From Chitinasiproducens palmae (GTDB lineage Bacteria > Pseudomonadota > Gammaproteobacteria > Burkholderiales > Burkholderiaceae), in NCBI RefSeq assembly GCF_900095735.1, contig NZ_FNLO01000002.1:137626-201625 (forward strand): a stretch of DNA of 64,000 nt, read 5' to 3'. The stretch's first letter is position 1; every line of letters starts with the position of its first letter. A program made the position numbers and the translations under genes. Under the pieces are notes generated by a model, which worked only from the letters and a program-made list of their open reading frames with translations, searched no databases and was not told where the DNA came from. This document shows positions 8,676-17,553 of this stretch, in pieces.

Positions 8676-9408
8676 CGACTTGCACTTCGCCGGGAGCGGT
8701 GACGCGGGCTCGGAGCGTGCGCTCGCTGCTGTCGTTGCGCACCTCGATCAGGTCGCCGAGCTTGCCGCCGCGCAGCGCCGTGCCTGCGGCGCTCACCGCG
8801 ACGGTCGAGGTGCCGGAGACGAGGCGGACCGCCTGTCCGCGCCGCACCAGTTCGGCGGCCGCGATGTCGTCGGCCAGCACGACCGCGCCGGCCCGCAGGC
8901 GGTGGCGGCTGACCTGGCCGATCGTGGCGTCGAGCGATACGAACGGCCGCGACAGCGACTCGAGCCGTGTGCGCCGCGTGGCGACCGAGGCGGCGTCGAA
9001 CGGTTGGCGGGGCGCGATGCCGCGAACCGCGACCACCACCGTGGCCAGCAGTTCGGCGCGCACGTTCATCGCCGTGACGGTGCCGTGCGGCGCGCAACGT
9101 GCGAGCAGGCGCAGACGCGAGAGGTGCTGGCCGCTGAGCCGGAAGTCGAGCGGCACCGGACACGCGGCAACGGCGCGTTGCGGTTCGGCGATGTGCACCG
9201 ACAGCGTCGCGTCGCGCAGGCCGCTCGCCGCCGCCTGCGAGAGCAGCGTCTCGCGCACCGCTGCCTGCGCGCCGGCGGGCACGGCCGTGGCGCTAGCATG
9301 AGCGGCGCCGAAGGCGAGCAACAAGCCGACGGGGCGGACGAGCCGTCGGCCGCACGGTGAAGTGGAACGCAGGTTATGCATGGCAGATGGATCGAAGGAG
9401 TACGTCAT
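8653..9408 (-). CDS. flgA: FlgA, P-ring assembly chaperone
   Basis: 251 residues and the only flagellar gene here on the minus strand. FlgA works in the periplasm to help FlgI form the P-ring. A signal peptide is visible (VRPVGLLLAFGAAHASA). A SAF-type C-terminal domain follows, with ATRRTRLESLSRPFVSLD, VVLADDIAAAELVRRGQAV and a final GEVQVV strand. The start is uncertain: ATG at 9408 has AGGA upstream, while ATG at 9381 lies closer to the signal peptide. It is divergent from flgB. Confidence 0.9.
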   Translation of the reverse strand: MTYSFDPSAMHNLRSTSPCGRRLVRPVGLLLAFGAAHASATAVPAGAQAAVRETLLSQAAASGLRDATLSVHIAEPQRAVAACPVPLDFRLSGQHLSRLRLLARCAPHGTVTAMNVRAELLATVVVAVRGIAPRQPFDAASVATRRTRLESLSRPFVSLDATIGQVSRHRLRAGAVVLADDIAAAELVRRGQAVRLVSGTSTVAVSAAGTALRGGKLGDLIEVRNDSSERTLRARVTAPGEVQVVTEPAAP

Positions 9409-9463
9409 GACACGGCATCCTGGGTGTTTAAGTGTGCGAAGTTTAGTGCAAAGGAGGTGAATG

Positions 9464-9802
9464 ATGGGTTGGACCTTGAGCGACGCGTTGGGCGTGCATG
9501 CGCGGGCGTTGCATGTGCGCGCGGAGCGAACCCGTGTGCTGACCGCGAATCTGGTCAACGCGGACACGCCTGGATACCAGGCACGGGATTTCGACGTCGA
9601 GATGGAATTGAGCATGGACGACGGGCAAGCCCCGTTGGCGAAATACCGCGTACCGTACCTGCGCAGGATCGATGGCAGTACGGTGGAGACGCCGGTCGAG
9701 CAAGCCGCGTACGCGCAGAACGCCGCGGATTACGAAATGAGCCTGACGTTCGTCGAACTGACCGCCAAGGGCCTTAAGGCCGCCATCGACGGAGTGGCAT
9801 GA
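9464..9802 (+). CDS. flgB: FlgB, proximal rod protein
   Basis: 112 residues (113 if the ATG three bases upstream is used). The strong AAGGAGG site is better spaced from the ATG at 9464. FlgB is a rod subunit exported to the periplasm. The N-terminal helix with LTANLVNADTPGYQARDFD is the flagellar rod/hook signature, and the C-terminal helix ends ELTAKGLKAAIDGV. It is the first gene of the flgBCDEFGHIJKL run, followed after one base by flgC. Confidence 0.95.
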   Translation: MGWTLSDALGVHARALHVRAERTRVLTANLVNADTPGYQARDFDVEMELSMDDGQAPLAKYRVPYLRRIDGSTVETPVEQAAYAQNAADYEMSLTFVELTAKGLKAAIDGVA

Positions 9803-9803
9803 G

Positions 9804-10211
9804 ATGAGTTTCCGGGAACTTGGCCGCATCGCTGCGTCGGCGATGCAGGCTCAGACGCTGCGCCTCAACACGATCGCGAGCAACCTCGCCAACGCCGACA
9901 GCGCCGCCTCCAGCGAAGCGAGCGCCTACCGGGCGCGCCGGCCGGTATTTGCCGCAGCGTTCGACGGCCCGGGCAGCGCCAGGGTCGCCGTGCGCGAGGT
10001 GCGACAAAGCGATGCGCCAGTGCGTCGGGTCAGCCAGCCAGGCCATCCGCTGGCCGACGCGAACGGCGATGTCTTCTATCCGAACGTCGATCCGCTCGAC
10101 GAGGTCACCGACATGATGTCGGCCGCCCACGCTTACACCTTGGGAGTCGACCTGCTCGCGCGCGGCACGAACATGCAACAGGCCCTGCTCAGGCTCGGCC
10201 GGGGAGATTGA
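9804..10211 (+). CDS. flgC: FlgC, proximal rod protein
   Basis: 135 residues, usual length. The rod signature LRLNTIASNLANADSAA is near residue 20, the conserved YPNVDPLDEVTDMM is near residue 90, and the C-terminal helix ends GTNMQQALLRLG. It forms part of the rod that transmits torque through the periplasm. It is packed one base after flgB and one base before flgD. Confidence 0.96.
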   Translation: MSFRELGRIAASAMQAQTLRLNTIASNLANADSAASSEASAYRARRPVFAAAFDGPGSARVAVREVRQSDAPVRRVSQPGHPLADANGDVFYPNVDPLDEVTDMMSAAHAYTLGVDLLARGTNMQQALLRLGRGD

Positions 10212-10212
10212 G

Positions 10213-10971
10213 ATGACCTATTCCGATATCGCGGCAACCTCGCGCGCCGCGACCATGGCGGCGCACGAGCGGGGAGCGGGCACCGCGTCGCAGGCGGCTG
10301 GCGCCGGCACGGTGGCCGCGACGAACGACATGTTTCTCAAGTTGCTGGTGGCGCAGATCCGCAATCAAGACCCGCTCAATCCGCAGGACCCGAGCCAGTA
10401 CGTGTCGCAACTGGTGCAACTGGCGCAGCTCTCGAAACAGGAAGAGGGCGTGGCGATCAACAAGCTCAACCTCGACCAACTCACCAACACCTTGATCACC
10501 ACGCTCGGCGCGCAGGTCGGCAGTCGGATCTCCGTGCACGCGGACGAGATAGAAACGGACGCGGCGAAGCTGAACGGCGGTTTCGTGTTGAAGCGGGCGG
10601 TCAGCGATGTAAAGGTGGTACTGACCGGCGAAGACGGCGCCGAGCACGTGATCGAACTGGGTCCGCGTGACGCTGGACGCGTTGCCGTCGACATCGATCC
10701 AAGCAACCCGGCGTTGAAACCTGGGCGCTACTCGGTGTCCGTGCGGGCCGAGCCCGCCCAGGAGGTGCCGTTCGAGGTCGAGGGCGTCCTGACCGAAGTC
10801 GCGCTTGTCGACGGCGCGATCAAGGCGCATGTCGCGGGAGTGGGAGAAGTCGGCCTCGAGAAGATCGTGCGCTTCCGTGGGCGTGTCGACGCCAGTCCTG
10901 TACCGGCCGGGCGGCACGCTGCGCGAGCCTTTTCCTCCGACGCAAACCGCAACCACCAGGTGCTGTCATGA
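10213..10971 (+). CDS. flgD: FlgD, hook-capping scaffold
   Basis: 252 residues. FlgD sits on the tip of the growing hook and directs FlgE assembly. The diagnostic N-terminal segment NDMFLKLLVAQIRNQDPLNP is near residue 37, followed by SQYVSQLVQLAQL. A FlgD Tudor/Ig-like C-terminal part follows (LTGEDGAEHVIELG, ALKPGRYSVSV). The stop overlaps the flgE start (ATGA). Confidence 0.96.
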   Translation: MTYSDIAATSRAATMAAHERGAGTASQAAGAGTVAATNDMFLKLLVAQIRNQDPLNPQDPSQYVSQLVQLAQLSKQEEGVAINKLNLDQLTNTLITTLGAQVGSRISVHADEIETDAAKLNGGFVLKRAVSDVKVVLTGEDGAEHVIELGPRDAGRVAVDIDPSNPALKPGRYSVSVRAEPAQEVPFEVEGVLTEVALVDGAIKAHVAGVGEVGLEKIVRFRGRVDASPVPAGRHAARAFSSDANRNHQVLS

Positions 10972-12116
10972 GTGCAAACATCGCCGTTTCCGGCATCCAA
11001 GCGATCAACGATCAACTGAATGTGATCAGCGGCAATATCGCGAACGCGAACACGGTCGGCTACAAGACGCGCCGCGCGAACTTCGCCGCGATGATCAGCG
11101 GTACGCGAATCGGTTCGTACTCGCAGAGCATGGATACGCTCGGCGCGCAGAACGTGACCGGCGGGCTGCTCGACGCGATGATCAATGGCAAGGGCTTCTT
11201 CGTAGTGCGCGACAACCTCGGACAGTTGCTTTATACGCGCAACGGGGGCTTCAGCAGGGGCCCCGACGATCGCATCGTCGATTCGTTCGGGCGCCCGGTG
11301 CAGGGCTTGCAGTCCGGCGCGCTCGGCGACCTGAAAGTGCCGACCGGCAGCTTGCCGCCTGAGGCGACGGCGAACATCGAATTCAGCGCCAACCTCAAGC
11401 ACGACTGGCCGGTTCCCGCAACGAAGCCGTTCGATCCGGACAAGGAGGACAGCTACAACCAGGTCGCCACGTCCACGATCTACGACTCGCTTGGCGGCCA
11501 GCACGTCGTCACGCAATACTTCATCAAGCAAGAGGACGGTACGGTCCAGGTGCATTATCGGCTGGACAAGAACGCACCGATCGCCACGCCGACCACGCTG
11601 ACGTTCGAGGGCGGCAAGCTGGCCGAACCGACCGACCCCGTGCAGTTGAAACTGGGCGCGCCGGCAGGCGCCCAGCCCCTGTCGATCAAGCTGAGCTACG
11701 CGGGCATGACCAGCTATGCCAGCGACTACAACGCAACCCGCAATCAACCGGACGGCTATCCGCCGGGCGACTTCGCTCGCGTCAAGCTGGCGGAGAATGG
11801 CGACATCATCGCGGTGTACAACAACAAACAGGAGCGGGCGGTCGGGACGCTGGCGCTGGCGCACTTCGCCAACGCCGCCGGACTTGACCCGCAAAACGAT
11901 TCAGCCTACGCCGCGACGCGCAATTCCGGCAATGCCCTTTACACGACCGCCGGCGGGGTGGCAGGGGACCTGATCACCGGATCGCTCGAAGGCTCGAACG
12001 CCGAGTTGACGTTGCAGATGGTCGACCTGATGACCGCTCAGCGCAACTACCAGGCCAACGCCAAGGTGCTCAGCGCCGATGCGCAGATGTCCCAGGCACT
12101 GATGCAGGCGCTGTAA
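10968..12116 (+). CDS. flgE: FlgE, hook protein
   Basis: 382 residues. It forms the flexible hook joining rod and filament. The N-terminal rod/hook helix has VISGNIANANTVGYK, the centre carries GKGFFVVRD, and the conserved C-terminal helix has GSNAELTLQMVDLMTAQRNY followed by ANAKVLSADAQM. The length is at the short end for hooks, as in lateral systems. It starts inside the flgD stop. Confidence 0.97.
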   Translation: MSANIAVSGIQAINDQLNVISGNIANANTVGYKTRRANFAAMISGTRIGSYSQSMDTLGAQNVTGGLLDAMINGKGFFVVRDNLGQLLYTRNGGFSRGPDDRIVDSFGRPVQGLQSGALGDLKVPTGSLPPEATANIEFSANLKHDWPVPATKPFDPDKEDSYNQVATSTIYDSLGGQHVVTQYFIKQEDGTVQVHYRLDKNAPIATPTTLTFEGGKLAEPTDPVQLKLGAPAGAQPLSIKLSYAGMTSYASDYNATRNQPDGYPPGDFARVKLAENGDIIAVYNNKQERAVGTLALAHFANAAGLDPQNDSAYAATRNSGNALYTTAGGVAGDLITGSLEGSNAELTLQMVDLMTAQRNYQANAKVLSADAQMSQALMQAL

Positions 12117-12119
12117 GCG

Positions 12120-12842
12120 ATGGACGCGTTCATCTACACGAGCATGGCCGGCGCGGCGCGCGCCATGCGTTCGCTGGAAGTGCATGCGAACAATCTGGCC
12201 AATGCCGAGACCGACGGCTTCCGTGCCGATCTGGAACTGGCCGAGGACGTGCCGGTCGCCGGCAGCCGCCTGGACGCGCGCCGGATGGTGCGCTCGCAAG
12301 CGCGCAGCAGCATGGACGCCGGCACGATGGTACGGACCGGGCGGGACCTCGATCTGGCGATCGAGGGCACAGGCTACTTCACGGTCGCCGGTCGCGATGG
12401 CGAGGCGTACACGCGCGCCGGTGGCTTCGACGTCGATGGTGCCGGTCAGTTGGTACTGCACGGACGCGCGGTGCTCGGCATGGGCGGTCCGATCGTTCTC
12501 CCAGAGTTCGAGCGGGTCTTCGTTGGCGACGACGGCACCGTGTCGGTGACCGTTCCGGACGAGCCCACGCCGCAGGTCGTCGACCGCCTGCTGCTCGTCG
12601 ACCCGGCCCCGGGCACGTTGCGCAAGGACCAGTACGGACTGCTTGTCAGTGCGGATGGCGCGAGCCTTCCCGCCAGCGATGCGGTGAAGGTGCTCGGCGG
12701 GGTGCTGGAGGGCAGCAACGTCTCGCCAGTGGACGAGCTCGCCGCCGCGATGTCGGCGAGCCGCAGCTTCGAGTTGCAGATGCGCTTGTATCGCCTGGCG
12801 GGCAGCATGGCCGAGGCCGGCGAGCGCCTGGTCCGCGGCTGA
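12120..12842 (+). CDS. flgF: FlgF, proximal rod protein
   Basis: 240 residues. The rod signature (LEVHANNLANAETDGFRADL), the central EGTGYFTV motif and the C-terminal GSNVSPVDELAAAMSASRSFE mark it as FlgF. It is a rod subunit between FlgB/C and the distal rod FlgG, and lies three bases after flgE. A 69-base gap with an AGGAGC ribosome site separates it from flgG. Confidence 0.95.
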   Translation: MDAFIYTSMAGAARAMRSLEVHANNLANAETDGFRADLELAEDVPVAGSRLDARRMVRSQARSSMDAGTMVRTGRDLDLAIEGTGYFTVAGRDGEAYTRAGGFDVDGAGQLVLHGRAVLGMGGPIVLPEFERVFVGDDGTVSVTVPDEPTPQVVDRLLLVDPAPGTLRKDQYGLLVSADGASLPASDAVKVLGGVLEGSNVSPVDELAAAMSASRSFELQMRLYRLAGSMAEAGERLVRG

Positions 12843-12911
12843 AGGGCTGACGGCCGTCGACCCGATGGCATCGCTGGCGGGCAATGAGGATTAAGGAATG
12901 AGGAGCATGCA

Positions 12912-13697
12912 ATGAATCAAGCAATGTGGATCAGCAAGACGGGCCTGCACGCGCAGGAGGCCAAGTTGCAGGCCATCGCGAACAACATCGCGAACGTCAA
13001 TACCGTGGGCTACAAGCGCGATCGCGTCGTGTTCGAGGATCTGTTCTACCGGATCCAGATCGAACCGGGCGCGCAGCTCGACGACAACCGGGTGTCGCCG
13101 ACCGGTCTGCAATTGGGCACCGGTACGCGCGTGGTCGGCACGCAGAAGCTGTTCACGGATGGCGATGCGAAGACCACCAACGAGCAGTACGACGTCGCGA
13201 TCGAGGGACAGGGCTTCTTGCAGGTCGAGTTGCCCGACGGTCAGACCGCCTACACGCGCGCCGGCCAGTTGCAGCCGGGGCCGGAAGGGATACTCGCGAC
13301 CGCGCAGGGCATGCCGCTGGTGCCGGAAATCACGATTCCGGAAGGCACCAGCCGCGTGACCATCGGCGCGGACGGTCGCGTCACGGCACGCTCCGCGATC
13401 GACGATTCCACCAACGAGCTCGGCCAGTTGGAGCTCGCCAGTTTCGTCAATCCCGCCGGCCTGCGCGCGCTCGGCAACAACCTGTACCGCGAAACGGAGG
13501 CAAGCGGGCCGCCAACCGAGGGCGCGCCGGGCACCAACGGGATGGGCACGCTGCGCCAGGGCGCGCTGGAGAACTCCAATGTCGAGGTCGTCGAGGAAAT
13601 GACCGAAATGATGACCGCCCATCGCGTGTATGAGATGAACACCAAGGTGCTGAGCGCCGCGGACAACATGCTTCAGCAACTGGCGCAGGTGGCGTAG
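12912..13697 (+). CDS. flgG: FlgG, distal rod protein
   Basis: 261 residues, the normal length. It forms the distal rod that passes through the P and L rings. Motifs are AIANNIANVNTVGYKRDRVV, the full rod signature, then EGQGFLQVELPDG and the C-terminal NSNVEVVEEMTEMMTAHRVY with MNTKVLSAADNML. It is followed after two bases by flgH. Confidence 0.98.
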   Translation: MNQAMWISKTGLHAQEAKLQAIANNIANVNTVGYKRDRVVFEDLFYRIQIEPGAQLDDNRVSPTGLQLGTGTRVVGTQKLFTDGDAKTTNEQYDVAIEGQGFLQVELPDGQTAYTRAGQLQPGPEGILATAQGMPLVPEITIPEGTSRVTIGADGRVTARSAIDDSTNELGQLELASFVNPAGLRALGNNLYRETEASGPPTEGAPGTNGMGTLRQGALENSNVEVVEEMTEMMTAHRVYEMNTKVLSAADNMLQQLAQVA

Positions 13698-13699
13698 CC

Positions 13700-14509
13700 A
13701 TGAACGCGCGCTCCATCGACGCCGGGGCTGCGGCCAGCGCGCGCGCGGCTCCGACGCGACCGGTCGCAGTCGTCGACGCCCGGGCTATATGCCCCGCTCG
13801 ACCGTGCGGGTCGCGCGCAAGCACGCGCGTCCCGCCTCGTGGTCTCGCGACGCGCTTGCGGATGCTCCTCGTCGTCTTGCCGCTCGGCCTGGCAGGCTGC
13901 GCGACGTTGGACGGTCCGACGACGCCCGATTTTGACGAAGCGGACATGCCGAACGTGACCTACGATCCGGTTCGCCCGGGCGCGGGGGGCCTCTTCACGC
14001 GGCAGGCCGCCTGGGCGCTGGCCGCGGATGGACGCGCGTACCGACCGGGCGACACGCTCACCGTGACGCTGGAAGAGGCCACGCAGGCCAGCAAGCGCGC
14101 CGACACGAACGTGAAGAAGAATGCCGAGGTCGGCATCGATGCACCGAAGCTGTTCGGCAGCAGCATTCCGCTCGATGCGAGCCTGGGCGCCTCGCGCAAA
14201 TACAACGGCGGGGGCAGCTCGTCGCAGCAAAACGCGTTGCATGGGGAGATCACGGTCGTCATCCATGACGTGCTGCCGAGCGGGCTGCTCAAGATCAAGG
14301 GAGAGAAGGTGTTGGTGTTGAATCAGGGTGAGGAGACGTTGCAGGTGGCAGGCTACGTCAGACCGGCCGACATCGATACGAACAATCGCGTCTCGTCGCG
14401 CCGGATCGCCAATGCACGGGTGCGGTATGTCGGGCGGGGCCCGCTTGGCGACGCCAGCCGTGCGGGCTGGCTCACGCGACTGCTGACCAGTCCGTTTGCG
14501 CCGTTCTAG
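13700..14509 (+). CDS. flgH: FlgH, L-ring lipoprotein
   Basis: Up to 269 residues. FlgH forms the outer-membrane L-ring. A lipobox (LAGC) puts the lipidated Cys at residue 67 of this longest form. The export signal fits better if translation starts at the internal ATG at 13862 (MLLVVLPLGLAGC), although that signal is very short. Conserved L-ring segments include AYRPGDTLTVTLEEATQASK and the C-terminal VAGYVRPADIDTNNRVSSRR. It lies between flgG and flgI. Confidence 0.95.
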   Translation: MNARSIDAGAAASARAAPTRPVAVVDARAICPARPCGSRASTRVPPRGLATRLRMLLVVLPLGLAGCATLDGPTTPDFDEADMPNVTYDPVRPGAGGLFTRQAAWALAADGRAYRPGDTLTVTLEEATQASKRADTNVKKNAEVGIDAPKLFGSSIPLDASLGASRKYNGGGSSSQQNALHGEITVVIHDVLPSGLLKIKGEKVLVLNQGEETLQVAGYVRPADIDTNNRVSSRRIANARVRYVGRGPLGDASRAGWLTRLLTSPFAPF

Positions 14510-14511
14510 CC

Positions 14512-15726
14512 ATGGAGTCAATGCACGAAATCATGATCGAATCGAGCATGCGCGCCACGGGCGCGGCGGGTGCATCGGGCGCGACGGGCGGTGGCGCGAG
14601 CGCTTGTTGGCGGCGCGTTTCACTCGTTGTTGTCCTCGGGTGGAGCGCGGCGCTCACGATGGCGCTGGCGGCGCCCGCGGCGCGGGCCACGGCGCTGCGC
14701 GACCTCGCCCACGTCGAGGGCGTGCGCGAGAATCAACTGATCGGCTATGGCCTGGTGGTCGGGCTGGCCAACACGGGCGACGGCCAGCAGATCCGGTATA
14801 CCGGCCAGTCCGTGGCCAACCTGCTCAAGCAGTTCGGCCTGTCGATGCCGGAGGGCATCCGCCTGCGCGCGCGCAATGCGGCCGCAGTCATGGTCAGTGC
14901 CAGCTTTCCGCCCGGCTATACGCGCGGGCAGAAGATCGACGTCACGGTCTCGTCGGTCGGGGACGCGAAGAGCCTGCGCGGCGGCACGCTGCTGCTCACG
15001 CCGTTGCGCGGCGCGGATGGCGAGGTGTACGCGTTGGCGCAGGGCAGCGTGGTCGTGCCAGGTGTGAGCGCGCAGGGCCGCTCGGGCACCAGCGTCACCG
15101 TCAACGCGACGGCCGCCGGACGGGTACCGCAGGGTGCGACGATCGAACGAGCCATCGATACCGACTTCGACATGCGGCCGTACGTGCGCTTGAGCTTGAC
15201 GCGGCCGAGTTTCGAAACGGCGAGCAACGTGGTGAAGGCGATCGGGCGCGCGCTGGGTCCCGGTCTGGCCACTTCGCGGGACGCGACGAGCGTCGACGTG
15301 GTTGCGCCGACCGATCCGACTGCCCGCGTCGCGTTCATGGCGCGGCTCGACGCGATCGACGTCGCGACCGGCAAGCCGCGGCCGAGGGTGGTATTCAATT
15401 CGCGTACCGGCACCGTGGTGGTCAGCGAAGGCGTGACCGTCTCGCCGGCCGCCGTTTCGCACGGCGCGTTGAAGGTGACGATTCGCGAGGGCGCGGTGAT
15501 CAGCCAGCCGGGCCCGTTCTCGTCCGGGCAGACGGTGGTCGCGCCCGAGTCCGATGTCGAGATCGAGCCCGCGAGCGGCCGGATGTTCGAATGGCCCGCG
15601 GGAACCAAGCTGCAAACCATCGTCGACACCGTGAACGCGATCGGCGCGGGGCCGGACGACGTCATGGCGATCCTGCAGGCGTTGGATCAAGCCGGCGCCC
15701 TCAACGGCGAGCTGATCGTGATTTGA
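14512..15726 (+). CDS. flgI: FlgI, P-ring protein
   Basis: 404 residues with a long N-terminal extension before a signal peptide (VVVLGWSAALTMALAAPAARA). FlgI forms the periplasmic P-ring. The mature start is typical (LAHVEGVRENQLIGYGLVVG), then LKQFGLSMPEGIRLRARNAA and the conserved C-terminus GAGPDDVMAILQALDQAGALN. The first ~28 residues (Gly/Ala/Thr-rich) may be untranslated if a later ATG is used. Confidence 0.97.
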   Translation: MESMHEIMIESSMRATGAAGASGATGGGASACWRRVSLVVVLGWSAALTMALAAPAARATALRDLAHVEGVRENQLIGYGLVVGLANTGDGQQIRYTGQSVANLLKQFGLSMPEGIRLRARNAAAVMVSASFPPGYTRGQKIDVTVSSVGDAKSLRGGTLLLTPLRGADGEVYALAQGSVVVPGVSAQGRSGTSVTVNATAAGRVPQGATIERAIDTDFDMRPYVRLSLTRPSFETASNVVKAIGRALGPGLATSRDATSVDVVAPTDPTARVAFMARLDAIDVATGKPRPRVVFNSRTGTVVVSEGVTVSPAAVSHGALKVTIREGAVISQPGPFSSGQTVVAPESDVEIEPASGRMFEWPAGTKLQTIVDTVNAIGAGPDDVMAILQALDQAGALNGELIVI

Positions 15727-15750
15727 ACCTTCCACAAGACAGGAGGCACC

Positions 15751-16092
15751 ATGGCAGAACCCTTCGCAGCGGTACCGACGCTGCATGCGAACCGTCCGGC
15801 GCCGGCGCCGCGGGCCGCGTCACGCACACCGGACGTCCGCATCGCGCGCGCCGGACAGCAACTCGAAAGTCTGTTCGCCGAGCAATTGCTCAAAGTGATG
15901 TGGCGCACCGTCGACGGCTTCGCGCCCGAATCGGAGCGGGCGGCCGCACGCGGGCGCGAGGGACTGGACGCCTATCTCGACAGCTTGCTCGCCGATCACC
16001 TAGCCAGCCGCCAGGCGCTGGGCGTCGCCCGATTCGTCACCCCTCTGCTAGAGGCCCGCGACACCGGTGCCGTGGATCGCGCGAACTTTTAA
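15751..16092 (+). CDS. flgJ: FlgJ rod-cap domain protein (N-terminal FlgJ only)
   Basis: 113 residues. This is only the rod-binding/rod-cap domain of FlgJ. The signature is QQLESLFAEQLLKVMWRTV followed by AARGREGLDAYLDSLLADHL. It guides rod assembly. The muramidase half normally fused to it in gamma- and betaproteobacterial FlgJ is absent here and is encoded alone at 7812-8675. A good AGGAGGCACC site precedes the ATG, and it follows flgI by 24 bases as in the canonical flgI-flgJ order. Confidence 0.88.
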   Translation: MAEPFAAVPTLHANRPAPAPRAASRTPDVRIARAGQQLESLFAEQLLKVMWRTVDGFAPESERAAARGREGLDAYLDSLLADHLASRQALGVARFVTPLLEARDTGAVDRANF

Positions 16093-16183
16093 GGCCGGCG
16101 CAGCGCGCGTCGCTTCTGATAATCGAGCGTCGCTGTCCGGACACGATTTCGATTGATGCAGGCCGCGCGAGGAGAGCGCAAAC

Positions 16184-17539
16184 ATGTTCAGTATCGGTAG
16201 CTCGGCGGTCACCGCCGGTCAGATTGGACTATGGGTTGTCACGTCCAATCTTCACAACGTCGCGACGCCGTCGTATGCGCGGCGCCAGGTGCAATTCGTG
16301 ACGACGCTCGACGGCGGCGTGCGCGCCACCGTGCGACGCATGGCGGACTCCGACGCGCTCGGCTTGTACTGGCGCCGCATGGGTAGCCTTGGTGTCGCTG
16401 AAGGCGCCGAAGGCAATCTGAAACAACTCGAGGGACTGTTCGGCGCGGAACCGCCGATGGGTCAGGCCAGTCCGTTGCCGGGGAGCACCGGCCTGGGCAT
16501 GCGCTGGTTGTTCGACCGGCTCATCTATGCCGGCGGCGAGGCGACCGGAACCGAGGGCCGACAAGGCGTGCTGGCGGCGGCGAAGGCGCTTGCCGAGAAT
16601 TTTTCTCGTCTCGATAACGGGCTGGCGGACCTGCTGACGAGCGCCGAAGGGCAGTGGCGCGGCACCGTCGACAAGATCAACGATGCGAGCGCGGGACTGG
16701 CCGACCTGAACGCCAAGATCGCCGCGGCACGGGCGGCGGGCCAGGACGAGCAAGCGTTCGTGCTGCTGGATCAGCGCGACGCATTGGTCGCAACGCTGCA
16801 CGGCTTGACCGGCGCGGAGGTGGTGCCGCGTTCGGATGACACGATCGATCTTGTCCTGCCGGGCGGCGCGTCGCTCGTTTCGGGACAAACCGCGGCGCGT
16901 CTGGCGATCGACGCGGCCGGCGAAGGCAAGTTGACCCTGCAATTGGGTAAGGCTTCGCTGAGCCTGGCCGAGCGCGACCTGGGTGGCCAGTTGAAGGGCG
17001 TGGTCGACAGCGAGCGCATCGTGAGCGCGCAGCGGGAGCACATGCGTGCGTTTGCGAAGACGTTCGTCGAACGCTTCAACGCGCAACTGGCCAAGGGTTT
17101 CGACAGCAACGGCAAGCCGGGCAAGCCCTTGTTCACGTACGACGAGACGACCGGGCGGATGAGCGTCGATCCGACGTTAGGCGTGTCGGACTTGGCGTTC
17201 GCATCGTCGGCTGCCGGTGGCGACGGCGGCAACCTGCTTGAATTGCAGAAACTGGCCGATGCCGAAATCGAGGTGCCGGGGCTGGGCAAGCATAAACTGG
17301 CCGACGTCTACGGCGCGATTCGCGGGGAAATCGCGAGTGCCCACAGCGCCAACGCCGCCGCGCTGGACCGTGCCCGCGCCGACGTGCTGGCGGCTCGCGC
17401 GGCGGTCGACGAGATCAGCGGTGTGTCCGCGGAAGAGGAACAGGAGATGTACGTGGAACTCGGCAAGTGGATCGCGGCGAACAATAAAGCGATGCTCATC
17501 GCGCGAGACCTGTTCGCGGATCTGATTCGTGACATCTGA
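16184..17539 (+). CDS. flgK: FlgK, hook-filament junction protein (HAP1)
   Basis: 451 residues, short for FlgK (often over 500) but complete at both ends. FlgK forms the first junction ring between hook and filament. The N-terminal segment (VVTSNLHNVATPSYARRQV) is a divergent form of the usual N-N-x-A-N signature. The C-terminal helix has GVSAEEEQEMYVELGKWIA. The short middle suggests the exposed D2 domain is reduced. GGAGAG precedes the ATG. Confidence 0.94.
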   Translation: MFSIGSSAVTAGQIGLWVVTSNLHNVATPSYARRQVQFVTTLDGGVRATVRRMADSDALGLYWRRMGSLGVAEGAEGNLKQLEGLFGAEPPMGQASPLPGSTGLGMRWLFDRLIYAGGEATGTEGRQGVLAAAKALAENFSRLDNGLADLLTSAEGQWRGTVDKINDASAGLADLNAKIAAARAAGQDEQAFVLLDQRDALVATLHGLTGAEVVPRSDDTIDLVLPGGASLVSGQTAARLAIDAAGEGKLTLQLGKASLSLAERDLGGQLKGVVDSERIVSAQREHMRAFAKTFVERFNAQLAKGFDSNGKPGKPLFTYDETTGRMSVDPTLGVSDLAFASSAAGGDGGNLLELQKLADAEIEVPGLGKHKLADVYGAIRGEIASAHSANAAALDRARADVLAARAAVDEISGVSAEEEQEMYVELGKWIAANNKAMLIARDLFADLIRDI

Positions 17540-17553
17540 GACGGAGGCGAAAA

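Noticed and set aside
14496-16301. A 601-codon plus-strand frame across flgI and flgJ
   Set aside because: Arg/Gly-rich alternate frame of flgI; no domain, and it crosses the clean flgI-flgJ boundary.
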